From assembly GCF_947487305.1 (NCBI RefSeq), contig NZ_CANKWH010000004.1, positions 186,001-250,000 of the forward strand: 64,000 nucleotides of DNA, given 5' to 3'. The stretch's first letter is position 1, and each line of letters begins with the position of its first letter. Shown piece after piece: positions 39,885 to 49,794 of this stretch. The notes beneath the pieces were generated by a model. It did no database searches. It had not been told where the DNA came from and saw nothing but the letters and a program-made list of their open reading frames with translations. The position numbers and the translations under genes are program-made. The stretch is from an uncultured Paracoccus sp. (GTDB lineage: Bacteria; Pseudomonadota; Alphaproteobacteria; Rhodobacterales; Rhodobacteraceae).

Positions 39885-39971
39885 TTCCAGACGCGGCGCG
39901 TCAGCGGCTGCGGCATGGGCCAGATCGGCGAAGAAGCCGCGCAGGCCGACATAGAGGTTACGGATGGTCAT
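39858..39971 (-). CDS. Unrecognised 37-residue protein with strong ribosome site
   Basis: Reads MTIRNLYVGLRGFFADLAHA and ends in an Arg/Gln-rich tail (PRLENTIRQSRG). AAAGGAG lies six bases before the ATG. The first 20 residues could form an amphipathic helix, somewhat like DUF1127-type microproteins, but the DUF1127 core is absent. A sigma-70-like promoter sits about 20 bp upstream. Its last bases lie inside the terminator stem of the symporter gene. The gap from here to the cation transporter (39972-40102) holds that promoter and nothing else I can see. Confidence 0.6.
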   Translation of the reverse strand: MTIRNLYVGLRGFFADLAHAAAADAPRLENTIRQSRG

Positions 39972-39995
39972 GATGATCTCCTTTCGATCCGTGTT

Positions 39996-40023
39996 CCGAT
40001 AGCGGTAACGTAAGGGATCTCAA
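39996..40023 (-). promoter_or_regulatory. Promoter candidate for the 37-residue gene
   Basis: Minus strand TTGAGA, 16-base spacer, TATCGG. The spacer end holds ACGTTACCGCTA, identical to the stretch in the rpoH promoter. Confidence 0.35.
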
Positions 40024-40102
40024 AGGGTCGTAAAACGGCTGCGGGCGCAAAGCCGCTATGCGCCAAAAGGGATGCCGGGATCGGGGCTGCTGCCGCAGCA
40101 GC

Positions 40103-41062
40103 TCAGAACGGGCTGATCTCCTCGGGCCAGCGGCGGGGATAGCCCGTCACCAGCAGCAGCACATCGCTGCCCGGCAGCGCCTCGCGCATGTCGCGGATCA
40201 TCCGCAGGTTCAGCGCATCGATCTCGGCCGCTGTCACCGGGCGCAGGGGGTCGTAATAGGCGGTAATGAGGAAGCTGCGCCCGGTCTTCATCACCGAAAG
40301 ATCATGTAGCCGCCCGCCATCCTCTGCCAGTGCCGGGCGCAGGCTGCGCCGCGCCAGCGCCACCCGGTCGGGCGGGGCGGTGACCCCCGCCAACTCTCCC
40401 AGTCCGGCGCGAAAGCCGCTGAAATACTGCCCGATGACGGTGAGGCAGAGGAAGAGGACGATGATCGAATCGCCGACCGGTGCGATCACCGCCAGCGGTC
40501 CGTCGCGCAGGACATAGATCAGCGCCAGACCGACCCCGGCCGAGGCGGTGATGATGCCGTCAAAGGCCGAGGCCCGCGCCTCGAGCCGCAGGATGTCGCT
40601 CTGCCTCCCGGTCTTGATCCAGGCACTGCGATGGCTGAACCAGAGGCCAAGGCAGGTGCCGCCGATGATGACGAAATAGCCGATCATCGGGCCGAAGATC
40701 AGCGGCTCGGGCGGCGTTCCCGTGGCATAGTCGAAGATGTTCTTGGCTGCATTCGTGACCGCGAAGAGCACCAGCCCCAGAAGCGACAGGGAACGGAAGG
40801 TGATGAAGATCGCCTCGTCCGCTGCATAGCCGAAGGGCCTGAGCCGGTCCGGCCCGGCCTCGACCCGGCGGCTGATCCGCCGCCCCAGCAGGGCCGAGAA
40901 AAAGCCGATCAGCGAGAAGAGGCCATCCATCATGATGGCGTTCGAATTCGACAGGAACCCGGCCGCAAGCCCCGCCACCGCCATGAACAGATTTCCCCAC
41001 ATGGCCAGCGTCAGCGCGCGGGCCTCCAGCGGGCGCAGGTCGGGAGTGGTCGGCTCGGACAT
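40103..41062 (-). CDS. Cation diffusion facilitator family transporter
   Basis: 319 residues, about six membrane helices in the first 220. Metal-site residues of the family are visible: the helix-2 region NSNAIMMDGLFSLIGFFSALLG and the helix-5 region EARASAFDGIITASAGV, each with an aspartate. The family's basic loop RRISRRVEAGPDRLRPFGY lies between them. A C-terminal cytoplasmic domain (about 225-319) follows. Likely exports Zn, Fe or Mn; the metal cannot be told, and the first site is less canonical than in ZitB/FieF. Confidence 0.82.
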   Translation of the reverse strand: MSEPTTPDLRPLEARALTLAMWGNLFMAVAGLAAGFLSNSNAIMMDGLFSLIGFFSALLGRRISRRVEAGPDRLRPFGYAADEAIFITFRSLSLLGLVLFAVTNAAKNIFDYATGTPPEPLIFGPMIGYFVIIGGTCLGLWFSHRSAWIKTGRQSDILRLEARASAFDGIITASAGVGLALIYVLRDGPLAVIAPVGDSIIVLFLCLTVIGQYFSGFRAGLGELAGVTAPPDRVALARRSLRPALAEDGGRLHDLSVMKTGRSFLITAYYDPLRPVTAAEIDALNLRMIRDMREALPGSDVLLLVTGYPRRWPEEISPF

Positions 41063-41146
41063 TCGGGCGCCTCGTCAGGTCATGCCGGGGTGTCCGACCT
41101 GGGTAGCCGCTGGGGCAGCGTTGGGCAAGGGCAGGGGCTGGCAGGA

Positions 41147-42853
41147 TCAGGAACTGCCGGTCGTGAACAGTTGATCGAGGAAGGGATTGGTGAACAGGTT
41201 CGCGGCATCGTAGGATTGCAGGGTCGCGACCTGCCAGGCCCAGGTTGCATCGGCGGGGCGACCTGTGGTGCAGGTGTCGCGAATGGACTGGATCACCGCC
41301 GCATCGGTCCAGGCACCGCCGGGCACGCTATAGGCCCAGCCCTTCGACCATTCGACATTGGCGCGGAACCCGGTGCCGAAATGCGCATAGAACCAGGTCT
41401 CGAGCTCGGTATAGAACTGGTAGGCCCTTTGCGGGTCTCCGTCGGGAATGATGGTCAGGACATCGAACCAGCAGCCAACGTCCCAGCCATTCTGCTGGAC
41501 AATCGGGTCGACACCGAGAGACGAAATCACCGGGCTTTGCGCCACTTGCCCCGGCGGCAGGCCCAGATGCGCGGTGTCGTCCAGCCCGGTCACCCGTATC
41601 TCGAGCGGCGAATTGATCGGCCAGAGGCTGTTCGTCTGATAGGACAGCAGCATGTCGGTGAACTTCGTCGTGACATCGGCGATCGCCTGCTGCACCTGAT
41701 CGCGCTTCATCAGCACTGCATAGCCGTTCGCCGTTACCCGCAAGGTCTCGTCCTTGACATAGAGCAGCGTGTTCTTGGACTTGCCCCAGAGGTCCGCAAC
41801 AGAGGTCAGCTGGCCGGCGGTGTATTGCGCCACTGTCGAGCAGAAGGTGGGGGTGATCTCGGGTGCCGAAGTCACCATCTGCCGCAACAGGGCGGTGATG
41901 AAACTGGGCAGATTGTCCGAGAACGGGTAGTTATAGGGTCCCGTCGCGATCGAGGCATAGGTCGGCTTCTTCGGCGAAACCGTCCACACCTTGAGCCAGG
42001 GAAAGCTGGGCTGCGCGGGATCAAAGGCCGGGAACCAGATCACCTCGATGCGGCCGGACTGCTGCAGGAAATCGCCGACGCTGCGCGCCGGATCCTTGCC
42101 GCCGACGGGTTGGGCAAACAGCGTCGTGGCCGGAATGTTCATGAAGCTCTGGCATCTCAGCATGTAGTTGTCAGTGACCTGCAGCGTCACCTCGGTCAGC
42201 AGCGCCCGACCGCAATGGGTCAGAAAGGCCTTGGCATCGGCATCTCCGCGACTGAAGCGACGCGCGGCATAGGTGCCGGTTCCGGGTTGGGTTACGATGG
42301 CGGTGAAGCCAAGGATCTGGTTGCTGAGCGAGCCATAGGGCAGGTTCAAATCGTCATGGGGCGGCGTTCGCACGCCCGTCCCGTGGCCGTTGATCGCCAG
42401 CACCCCGCCAACGGTTAGATTGCCCGGCGCCGGGATATGGGCAAAGCTGAAACCGATGTCGGGGTTCGGGCCGACCCGCGTGGTCTCGAGCGCGGTCATC
42501 AGGTCCAGCATGGTGCAGCCGGTCTGAACAGTGACCTGTGCGGGACTGCCGGCCGAGCCGGGGCTGATCGACAGGACCTTGTTCAGGTTGGTCCGCAGAT
42601 CGACCAGCATGACATTGTCGGTCGCCTCGCCCTCGGTCACGGTCAGCGGTGACCAGCCATGGGCGACCCCGCGTGCCCGAACGGTAAATTTTGCCTGCGC
42701 CGCCCAGTTGCAGACGGCGACGACATCGGCCTCGGTCGCGGGGGTGCAAGTCCAGACATTCGGGACCGAGATCATCTGGGCCCAGTTCTCGTAGGTCTGG
42801 AGGGACACCGGAACATTCGCGGGAAAGCCCGCAGGCGCGCTGGTCGTGGCCAT
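41147..42853 (-). CDS. Class II cholesterol-oxidase-like FAD-linked oxidase
   Basis: 568 residues of the vanillyl-alcohol-oxidase superfamily. The FAD-binding part begins TPATEADVVAVCNWAAQAKF and has RARGVAHGWSPL (His65), where type II cholesterol oxidases link FAD covalently, then FAHIPAPGNLTVGGVLAING with the HGTGV loop. The C-terminal half (FPWLKVWTVSPKKP and GWDVGCWFDVLTIIPDGDPQ) resembles the cholesterol-oxidase substrate domain. Known enzymes oxidise 3-beta-hydroxysterols to ketones with release of peroxide; the real substrate here is unknown. No signal peptide is visible, unlike the secreted actinobacterial enzyme. ATG at 42853 has AAGGA upstream. A 108-residue gene lies 90 bp upstream in the same direction. 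Confidence 0.75.
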   Translation of the reverse strand: MATTSAPAGFPANVPVSLQTYENWAQMISVPNVWTCTPATEADVVAVCNWAAQAKFTVRARGVAHGWSPLTVTEGEATDNVMLVDLRTNLNKVLSISPGSAGSPAQVTVQTGCTMLDLMTALETTRVGPNPDIGFSFAHIPAPGNLTVGGVLAINGHGTGVRTPPHDDLNLPYGSLSNQILGFTAIVTQPGTGTYAARRFSRGDADAKAFLTHCGRALLTEVTLQVTDNYMLRCQSFMNIPATTLFAQPVGGKDPARSVGDFLQQSGRIEVIWFPAFDPAQPSFPWLKVWTVSPKKPTYASIATGPYNYPFSDNLPSFITALLRQMVTSAPEITPTFCSTVAQYTAGQLTSVADLWGKSKNTLLYVKDETLRVTANGYAVLMKRDQVQQAIADVTTKFTDMLLSYQTNSLWPINSPLEIRVTGLDDTAHLGLPPGQVAQSPVISSLGVDPIVQQNGWDVGCWFDVLTIIPDGDPQRAYQFYTELETWFYAHFGTGFRANVEWSKGWAYSVPGGAWTDAAVIQSIRDTCTTGRPADATWAWQVATLQSYDAANLFTNPFLDQLFTTGSS

Positions 42854-42943
42854 GGCAATGATCCTTGTTGCGGGTTGGCGATCGATCTGCCGGCACGGCG
42901 ACATGCCATGTCGGCCCGGCAGACCGGTTGTCGCATCCGGAGG

Positions 42944-43270
42944 CTATTGCACCGAGACGAGGACCAGGTCGTTGTTCAACGTCGTTCCGCTGATGGCGTA
43001 ATTGGCCGTGACCGTGCTGCTGGAGTCATAGTAGAAGATCTGGTTTGCGGTATTGTCGCTACCCCAGACGACAAAGGCATAAAGCGAAACCAGCGCCCCA
43101 TCCGGCACGCCCGACTGGTCGGGTGACCGGCACTCGGTCTGCAGCACGGGATAGCCGGCCGTCCCGTCGGTATGGACCTTGTTGCCTTTCTCGTCCCAGA
43201 AGACGAACTGCAGTTTCACGACGAAACCGCCATCATTTTTCAAGCAGAAATTTCCGACTTTCTGTACCAT
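42944..43270 (-). CDS. Unrecognised 108-residue beta-rich protein
   Basis: Starts MVQKVGNFCLKNDGGFVVKL and ends NNDLVLVSVQ. Alternating hydrophobic strands, many Asp/Asn/Gly/Ser turns and a segment VSLYAFVVWGSDNTANQIFY suggest a small beta-sandwich; two cysteines (positions 9 and 47) could pair. No signal peptide. GGAGG lies nine bases before the ATG. It precedes the cholesterol-oxidase-like gene in the same direction, so the two probably form an operon. I cannot name the family; lectin-like or lipid/membrane-binding proteins have this general look, but that is only an impression. Confidence 0.7.
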   Translation of the reverse strand: MVQKVGNFCLKNDGGFVVKLQFVFWDEKGNKVHTDGTAGYPVLQTECRSPDQSGVPDGALVSLYAFVVWGSDNTANQIFYYDSSSTVTANYAISGTTLNNDLVLVSVQ

Positions 43271-43816
43271 TTTCTATTTCCTCCGATTGATGAATGATAT
43301 GAGAAACCGGATGCCAAGCGCGTGGTGGCACCAGGTCGTGGGTTGTTGCGGTCCTTGCGTGCTGGCGCGGATAAAATGCCATATCACTCGGTCTATCGAA
43401 CCGGTCGGCCTGCGCTGAAATGGTGAAGTAACCCCAAGTTGTATGGTGTGATCGAGAGAGATCACATTTTGGAGCGTTTTATGAAATTATCCTGAGCCTA
43501 CTGTGCCATTAAGGCGCCAATAAGTTGAGTGGCTAGATTTTTGATTGAATTCTTGCGAGTTGTCAAGATTCGTCTAAAGGTGCGAACCATTTAGTTTGTC
43601 AATGATAAATAATAATATTTATTTCCGTTGCGAATGCGTGTCTTCGCGGAAAGCCAGTTCCAGCGAGAAACACGAGGTTCTTCGCAAGCAGCTTCCTGCA
43701 AGCCGCGCCGTCGGAACCCGAAGGGTGAAAACCGCTAACCGGGGGCTAATTGATTCTCAGAGGATAGGCTCAAGGCGGGATCGAGACCTGGGAAACGCGT
43801 GATCCAATCCAACGCC
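43271..43816. other. AT-rich intergenic region upstream of the oxidase operon
   Basis: About 550 bp without a convincing gene. From about 43410 to 43640 it is strikingly AT-rich against a GC-rich window (for example around 43600-43625). It holds a 20-bp dyad (43447-43466) and two TTGACA-like -35 elements on the minus strand (complements at 43561-43566 and 43597-43602), the second with a poor -10 (TTTAGA, 18-base spacing). A 68-codon plus-strand frame (43596-43802) has no ribosome site and odd composition. Confidence 0.6.
43447..43466. promoter_or_regulatory. Perfect dyad operator candidate
   Basis: TGTGATC, six bases, GATCACA: a perfect 7-bp inverted repeat 177 bp upstream of the 108-residue gene. 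It resembles a CRP site, but the inner spacing is two bases too long for TGTGA-N6-TCACA. Confidence 0.4.
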
Positions 43817-43848
43817 CACGAAAAAGGCCGCCCCTCGGGGCGGCCTTT
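43817..43848 (-). terminator. groEL terminator
   Basis: AAAGGCCGCCCC and GGGGCGGCCTTT form a perfect 12-bp stem with a two-base gap; on the minus strand the stem is followed by T to give a five-T run. Confidence 0.82.
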
Positions 43849-43874
43849 CCGTTCTGCCAGAGGGCAGGGGGTGA

Positions 43875-45560
<1,686 letters not shown>

Positions 45561-45580
45561 TCAGGGATCGGATCGGCAGA

Positions 45581-45868
45581 TCAGCCGATGATGCCCATGA
45601 TGTCGCTTTCCTTCATGATCAGCAGCTCTTCGCCATCCAGCGTGACCTCGGTGCCCGACCATTTGCCGAACAGGATGCGGTCGCCGGCCTTGACGGCGGG
45701 TGCGATCAGTTCGCCCGAATCCTTGCGGGCGCCTTCGCCGACGGCGACGACTTCGCCTTCAGCGGGTTTTTCTTTCGCGCTGTCGGGGATGATCAGGCCG
45801 CCCTTGGTTTTCTCGTCCGACTGGACGCGCTTGACCAGAACGCGGTCGTGCAGCGGTTTGAATGCCAT
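45581..45868 (-). CDS. groS: 10-kDa co-chaperonin GroES
   Basis: Lid of the GroEL chamber. 95 residues beginning [20 protein letters not shown]; the mobile loop is [16 protein letters not shown] and the C-terminal hydrophobic segment [16 protein letters not shown]. The start at 45868 has AGGAGTG upstream; an ATG three codons earlier is in frame but not family-like. First gene of groES-groEL. Confidence 0.97.
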   Translation of the reverse strand: MAFKPLHDRVLVKRVQSDEKTKGGLIIPDSAKEKPAEGEVVAVGEGARKDSGELIAPAVKAGDRILFGKWSGTEVTLDGEELLIMKESDIMGIIG

Positions 45869-45906
45869 AATGAACACTCCTGTGTTTCAGGTTGCAGTGC
45901 CGGTTG

Positions 45907-45933
45907 TTGGCACTCACCTGATGCGAGTGCCAA
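45907..45933. promoter_or_regulatory. CIRCE element (HrcA operator)
   Basis: TTGGCACTC-N9-GAGTGCCAA, a perfect 9-bp inverted repeat with the canonical nine-base spacing, in the groES leader just downstream of the promoter. HrcA binding here represses groESL until heat stress. Confidence 0.93.
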
Positions 45934-45941
45934 TGGCGGAT

Positions 45942-45970
45942 GATCTAGGGCCGTGGCTCCGACCTGTCAA
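45942..45970 (-). promoter_or_regulatory. groESL promoter
   Basis: On the minus strand TTGACA, 17-base spacer, TAGATC. Transcription would begin about 45935, so CIRCE overlaps the start region. Confidence 0.7.
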
Positions 45971-46097
45971 CGGGCGGGTCCGAAAATATCCGACGCGGCT
46001 CTCGGTTGTCAGGACTTTACCCATTCCGCCGCCCGCACTGGCCTGTCACGGCGCGCTATGCAATCCTCGCCGCCGAAATGACCGACCGGAGTTGCCC

Positions 46098-47117
46098 ATG
46101 CCCCGCCTTGCCGCCCTGCTGACCCTTGCCCTTCTGGCCGCGCCCCTGCCGGCGCTGGCGCAGGATTGCGTGGGTCGGAACCTGATCGCGGATATGCCTG
46201 CAGATACCCGTGCGCTGCTGAACCAGGCGGTGGCGGGCGTGCCCTATCATCGCGGTCTCCTGTGGCGGGCGACCAAGGGCCAACAGCGCATCACCATGGT
46301 CGGCACCTATCACTTCCAGGACCCGCGACACGCGGCGATGATGGAACGGATGGAACCCGATCTGGCCGATTCCGCGCTGCTGATGGTCGAGGCTGGCCCC
46401 GAAGAAGAAGCCCAGCTGTCGCAAGCGCTGACCCGCGATCCCTCGCTGACGGTGACGACCGACGGCCCGACCCTGCCCGAGCGGCTGACCCCCGAGGAAT
46501 GGAAGGTGCTGTCCGAGGCGATGGCCGAGCGCGGCACGCCCGCCGTCATCACCGCCAAGCTGCGCCCTTGGTATGTGTCGATGATGCTGGGCATCTCGCC
46601 CTGCATGCTGAAGGGTATCGCCAAGGATGGCGAGGTGCAGGGGCTGGATCACCTGCTGGTGGCGCGGGCCGAGGCGCTGGACCTGCCGGTCCGCGCGCTC
46701 GAGCCTTGGGATACCGTCTTCACCCTCTTCGCCGATCTGACCCCGGACGAGGAAGAGGACATGATCCGCGCCACCCTGCCGGCGGCGGGCTATGCCGATG
46801 ACTATGCCGTCACCATGACCGATGCCTATTTCGGCGCCGATGTCTGGACCATCTGGGAATTCGGCCGCTTCGATGCCTATGACAAGTCGGGCCTCAGCCG
46901 GGCCGAGGTCGATGCGCAGATGCGCCTTGCCAAAAGAAAGCTGATGGATGACCGCAATGCCAGCTGGATCGCGCCGCTGACCAAGGCGGCCGCCGAGGCG
47001 GCAGCGAAGGGCAAGGGCGTCGTCGCGGGCTTTGGCGCGTTGCATCTGCCGGGCGAGCAGGGGGTGCTGCGGCTTCTGGAAAAGGACGGCTGGACCGTCG
47101 AGCGGCTGGACGGATGA
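46098..47117 (+). CDS. TraB/GumN-family secreted protein
   Basis: 339 residues with a clear signal peptide (PRLAALLTLALLAAPLPALA, cleavage before QDC). The TraB/GumN domain shows GTYHFQDPRHAAMM, a pair of E residues in LLMVEAGPEEEAQ, KLRPWYVSMMLG, GLDHLLVARAEA and the C-terminal GFGALHLPGEQGVLRLLEKDGW. Family members are proposed metal-dependent hydrolases or proteases; GALHLPGE and GTYHF hold the conserved histidines. No lipobox. Overlaps the DUF1345 gene by 4 bp. The 229-bp upstream gap carries the divergent groESL control region. Confidence 0.85.
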   Translation: MPRLAALLTLALLAAPLPALAQDCVGRNLIADMPADTRALLNQAVAGVPYHRGLLWRATKGQQRITMVGTYHFQDPRHAAMMERMEPDLADSALLMVEAGPEEEAQLSQALTRDPSLTVTTDGPTLPERLTPEEWKVLSEAMAERGTPAVITAKLRPWYVSMMLGISPCMLKGIAKDGEVQGLDHLLVARAEALDLPVRALEPWDTVFTLFADLTPDEEEDMIRATLPAAGYADDYAVTMTDAYFGADVWTIWEFGRFDAYDKSGLSRAEVDAQMRLAKRKLMDDRNASWIAPLTKAAAEAAAKGKGVVAGFGALHLPGEQGVLRLLEKDGWTVERLDG

Positions 47118-47809
47118 GCGGGGCGGTGAAGCCCCGGCTGCACGTGCTGCGCGCGACATGGCGGCGGCATACGCGCATCATCCTTGCCGCCGCGCTTGGT
47201 CTGCTCGCCGCGCTGATCGTGCCGCTGGATCTGGGCAGCCGGGCGCTGGTCGGGGCGGACCTGTTCTTCTTGACCTACCTGGTGATGACCTCGCGGGTGA
47301 TCCGGCACCTGACGCCCGAGGACCTGCGCCGCCATCATGGCGAGGATACCGACGAGGGCGCGCGACTGATCCTGCTGCTGGCCTTTGCCGGCGTGGCGGT
47401 CAGCCTGCTGGCGGTGCTGGGCGCGCTCTTGGGCCATGGCGCGCAGGGCCCATGGCTGCCGGTGCTGGCGGTGGCCTCGGTGCCGCTTGGCTGGGCCACG
47501 CTGCACACGGTCATGGCCTTCCACTATGCCGGGCTCTACTACGCCACCAGCGGCGACGGGCGCGATGCTGGCGGCCTCGGCTTTGCCAGCCGCAAGGGGG
47601 ATAGCGACACGGATCCCGGTGTCTGGGAGTTCCTTTATTTCAGCCTGACCCTTGGCATGTGCGGCCAGACATCGGACGTGACGGTCGAGACCAGCGACCT
47701 GCGCCGGATCGTGGCACTGCATTCGGTTCTGTCCTATTTCTACAACACGGTGATCCTCGCACTGGCGGTCAATGCCGCGCTGGCCATCGGCGGTGCGGGC
47801 GGCAGCTAG
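47114..47809 (+). CDS. DUF1345 membrane protein
   Basis: 231 residues with about five to six membrane helices (for example ILAAALGLLAALIVPLDLG and LLLAFAGVAVSLLAVLGALLG). The DUF1345 core is VMAFHYAGLYYA and WEFLYFSLTLGMCGQTSDV followed by the C-terminal RIVALHSVLSYFYNTVILAL. The last two motifs resemble ion-channel pore regions (two-pore type), but function is unproven. Coupled to the TraB/GumN gene by an ATGA overlap; convergent with the antiporter gene 12 bp away. Confidence 0.82.
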   Translation: MSGAVKPRLHVLRATWRRHTRIILAAALGLLAALIVPLDLGSRALVGADLFFLTYLVMTSRVIRHLTPEDLRRHHGEDTDEGARLILLLAFAGVAVSLLAVLGALLGHGAQGPWLPVLAVASVPLGWATLHTVMAFHYAGLYYATSGDGRDAGGLGFASRKGDSDTDPGVWEFLYFSLTLGMCGQTSDVTVETSDLRRIVALHSVLSYFYNTVILALAVNAALAIGGAGGS

Positions 47810-47820
47810 CACCCGACGGC

Positions 47821-49794
47821 TCAGTCCTGACGCGCATCCTCGGTCACCGGTCGCACCTTGCGACCGCCGGGGCGTGAGGGCATCTTCAGCCCGTGCTCGG
47901 GGTCCTCGTCGGCCCCCTCGTCATCGGCATCGATCGGCGCCGCCGAGGGGCCATGGGCGAACCGCTCCATCAGCGCGTTTTCCAGCACCTTGTTCAGATC
48001 CTGCGAGCGCTGAACGTAATCGGCATTCTGGTCCAGCGGCAGGTCGGGCTTCCAGACCTCGGCCAGTTCGCGCAAGTTGGCCCGGTCGAGCTTGTAGAAG
48101 ATCTTCTCCAGCTCGGCCGCCTCATATTCCGACAGGCCTGCGTTTTCAAGCACATAGCGCCCGACCCTCAGGCTGGAGTCGAACAGTTCGCGGACGATGT
48201 GATCGGCCCCGGCGGCGTAGAGCTGGTAGACCACCACCCGGTCGCGCGCGCGGGCGATGATGACCAGATCGGGCCGCTTCTCGCGGGCATAGCGGACGAG
48301 CTTGATGTTCGAGGCCGGGTCGTCCAGCGCGGCCACAAGGATCTGCGCCTTCTCCAGCCCGGCGGCGGCGAGGATCTCGGGCCGGGTCGGATCGCCGAAA
48401 TAGCCCTTGAAGCCAAAGCTGCGCATCAGTTGGATCAGCTTCAGGTCATGGTCCAGCACCGTGGTCTGGAAGCCGGACATGGTGACCAGCCGGTTCACCA
48501 CCTGCCCGAAGCGCCCGACGCCCGCGATGATGATCGGCTGCTGCTCGTCGATCTCGTCGGGGTCGTGATGCTCCGCGCCGTCGCCAAGCCGCTTGGCCAC
48601 CTGATCGTAAAGGATGAACAGCAATGGCGTCGCCAGCATCGACAGCGCGATGACCAGCAGGAAACCCTGCGCCATGCTGCGCGTCAGGATCGCCAGCGAG
48701 GCGGCATAGGAAATCAGGACAAAGCCGAATTCCCCGGCCTGCGCCAGCGACAGGGTGAACAGCGAGCGGTCGCGGTCGGCCATGCCGGCCTGCCGGGCGA
48801 TCAGGTACAGCACCCCGGCCTTGGCGGCGATCAGCAGCGCCGTGGCCGAGAGGATTGGGACCGGAGTGGCGGCCAGCATGTCGAAATTCATCCCCGCGCC
48901 GACGGTGATGAAGAAGAGGCCCAGCAGCAGACCCTTGAAGGGTTCGATCTGGCTTTCCAGCTCGTGCCGGAATTCCGAACCGGCCAGCATCACCCCGGCG
49001 AGGAAGGTGCCGAGCGCCGGCGAGAGGCCGACGAGGATCATCATCGAGGCGATGCCCACCACGATCAGCAGGGCAAAGGCCGTGTCCATTTCGCGCAGGC
49101 GGGCAGAATGGACATAGCGGAAGACCGGCCGGATCAGATATTGCCCGATCACGATCACCCCGGCCACGGCGGCCAGTGTCGTCAGCGCCGCGGCCCAGCC
49201 CGGCAGGCTGGCCATGATCGCCTGCGCGACGAATTCCTCGCCCCCGGCTCCGCCATTCTCGGCCGGGTGGCTGGCGCTGCGCTGGAAGGCCAGCAGCGGC
49301 ATCAGCGCCAGCATCGGGATGACGGCGATATCCTGCGTCAGCAGCACAGCAAAGGCCGAACGCCCGCCGCCGGTCTGCATCAGGCTTTTCTCGGACAGGG
49401 TCTGCAGCACGATCGCGGTCGAGCTGAGCGACAGGATCATGCCGAGGACCAGCGAGACCTGCCAGCTTTGCCCGGCCAGCATGGCGACGGCAAAGATCAG
49501 CGCGATGGTGCCAAGGATCTGCGCACCGCCAAGACCCATCAGCTTGCGCCGCATGTTCCACAGGTTGCGCGGTTCAAGCTCCAGCCCGATGAGGAACAGC
49601 ATCATCACCACGCCGAATTCGGCGATATGCTGCAGTTCCGACATCTCGCTGCCGGCCAGCCCCAGAACCGGGCCGATCAGGATGCCGGCAATCAGGTAGC
49701 CCAGCACCGACCCCAGCCCCAACCGCGCCGAGAGCGGCACGGCAATGACCATTGTAACAAGAAAAATCGTTGAAAGTAGAAGGAAATTTTCCAT
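47821..49794 (-). CDS. KefB/KefC-type monovalent cation:proton antiporter
   Basis: 657 residues. The N-terminal CPA2 transporter domain (to about 385) has around 12 membrane helices with GVVMMLFLIGLELEPRNLWN and LLTQDIAVIPML. A TrkA-N (RCK) domain follows at about 410-530, starting IIIAGVGRFGQVVNRLV with the dinucleotide-binding glycines. The C-terminal 120 residues are a charged tail. Likely potassium efflux, perhaps gated by glutathione adducts or nucleotides. The ATG overlaps the stop of the upstream large gene (TAATG), so the two are translationally coupled. Confidence 0.85.
   Translation of the reverse strand: MENFLLLSTIFLVTMVIAVPLSARLGLGSVLGYLIAGILIGPVLGLAGSEMSELQHIAEFGVVMMLFLIGLELEPRNLWNMRRKLMGLGGAQILGTIALIFAVAMLAGQSWQVSLVLGMILSLSSTAIVLQTLSEKSLMQTGGGRSAFAVLLTQDIAVIPMLALMPLLAFQRSASHPAENGGAGGEEFVAQAIMASLPGWAAALTTLAAVAGVIVIGQYLIRPVFRYVHSARLREMDTAFALLIVVGIASMMILVGLSPALGTFLAGVMLAGSEFRHELESQIEPFKGLLLGLFFITVGAGMNFDMLAATPVPILSATALLIAAKAGVLYLIARQAGMADRDRSLFTLSLAQAGEFGFVLISYAASLAILTRSMAQGFLLVIALSMLATPLLFILYDQVAKRLGDGAEHHDPDEIDEQQPIIIAGVGRFGQVVNRLVTMSGFQTTVLDHDLKLIQLMRSFGFKGYFGDPTRPEILAAAGLEKAQILVAALDDPASNIKLVRYAREKRPDLVIIARARDRVVVYQLYAAGADHIVRELFDSSLRVGRYVLENAGLSEYEAAELEKIFYKLDRANLRELAEVWKPDLPLDQNADYVQRSQDLNKVLENALMERFAHGPSAAPIDADDEGADEDPEHGLKMPSRPGGRKVRPVTEDARQD

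Noticed and set aside
43447..43466. CRP site
   Set aside because: The arms TGTGA and TCACA are separated by eight bases rather than six, so it is reported only as an unassigned dyad.
43596..43802. A 68-codon plus-strand frame in the AT-rich gap
   Set aside because: No ribosome site, abrupt change of composition along the frame and no recognisable protein pattern.
47893..49773. A 626-codon open frame antisense to the antiporter gene
   Set aside because: Very rich in Gln, Asp and His with no domain pattern; the antiporter is intact on the other strand.
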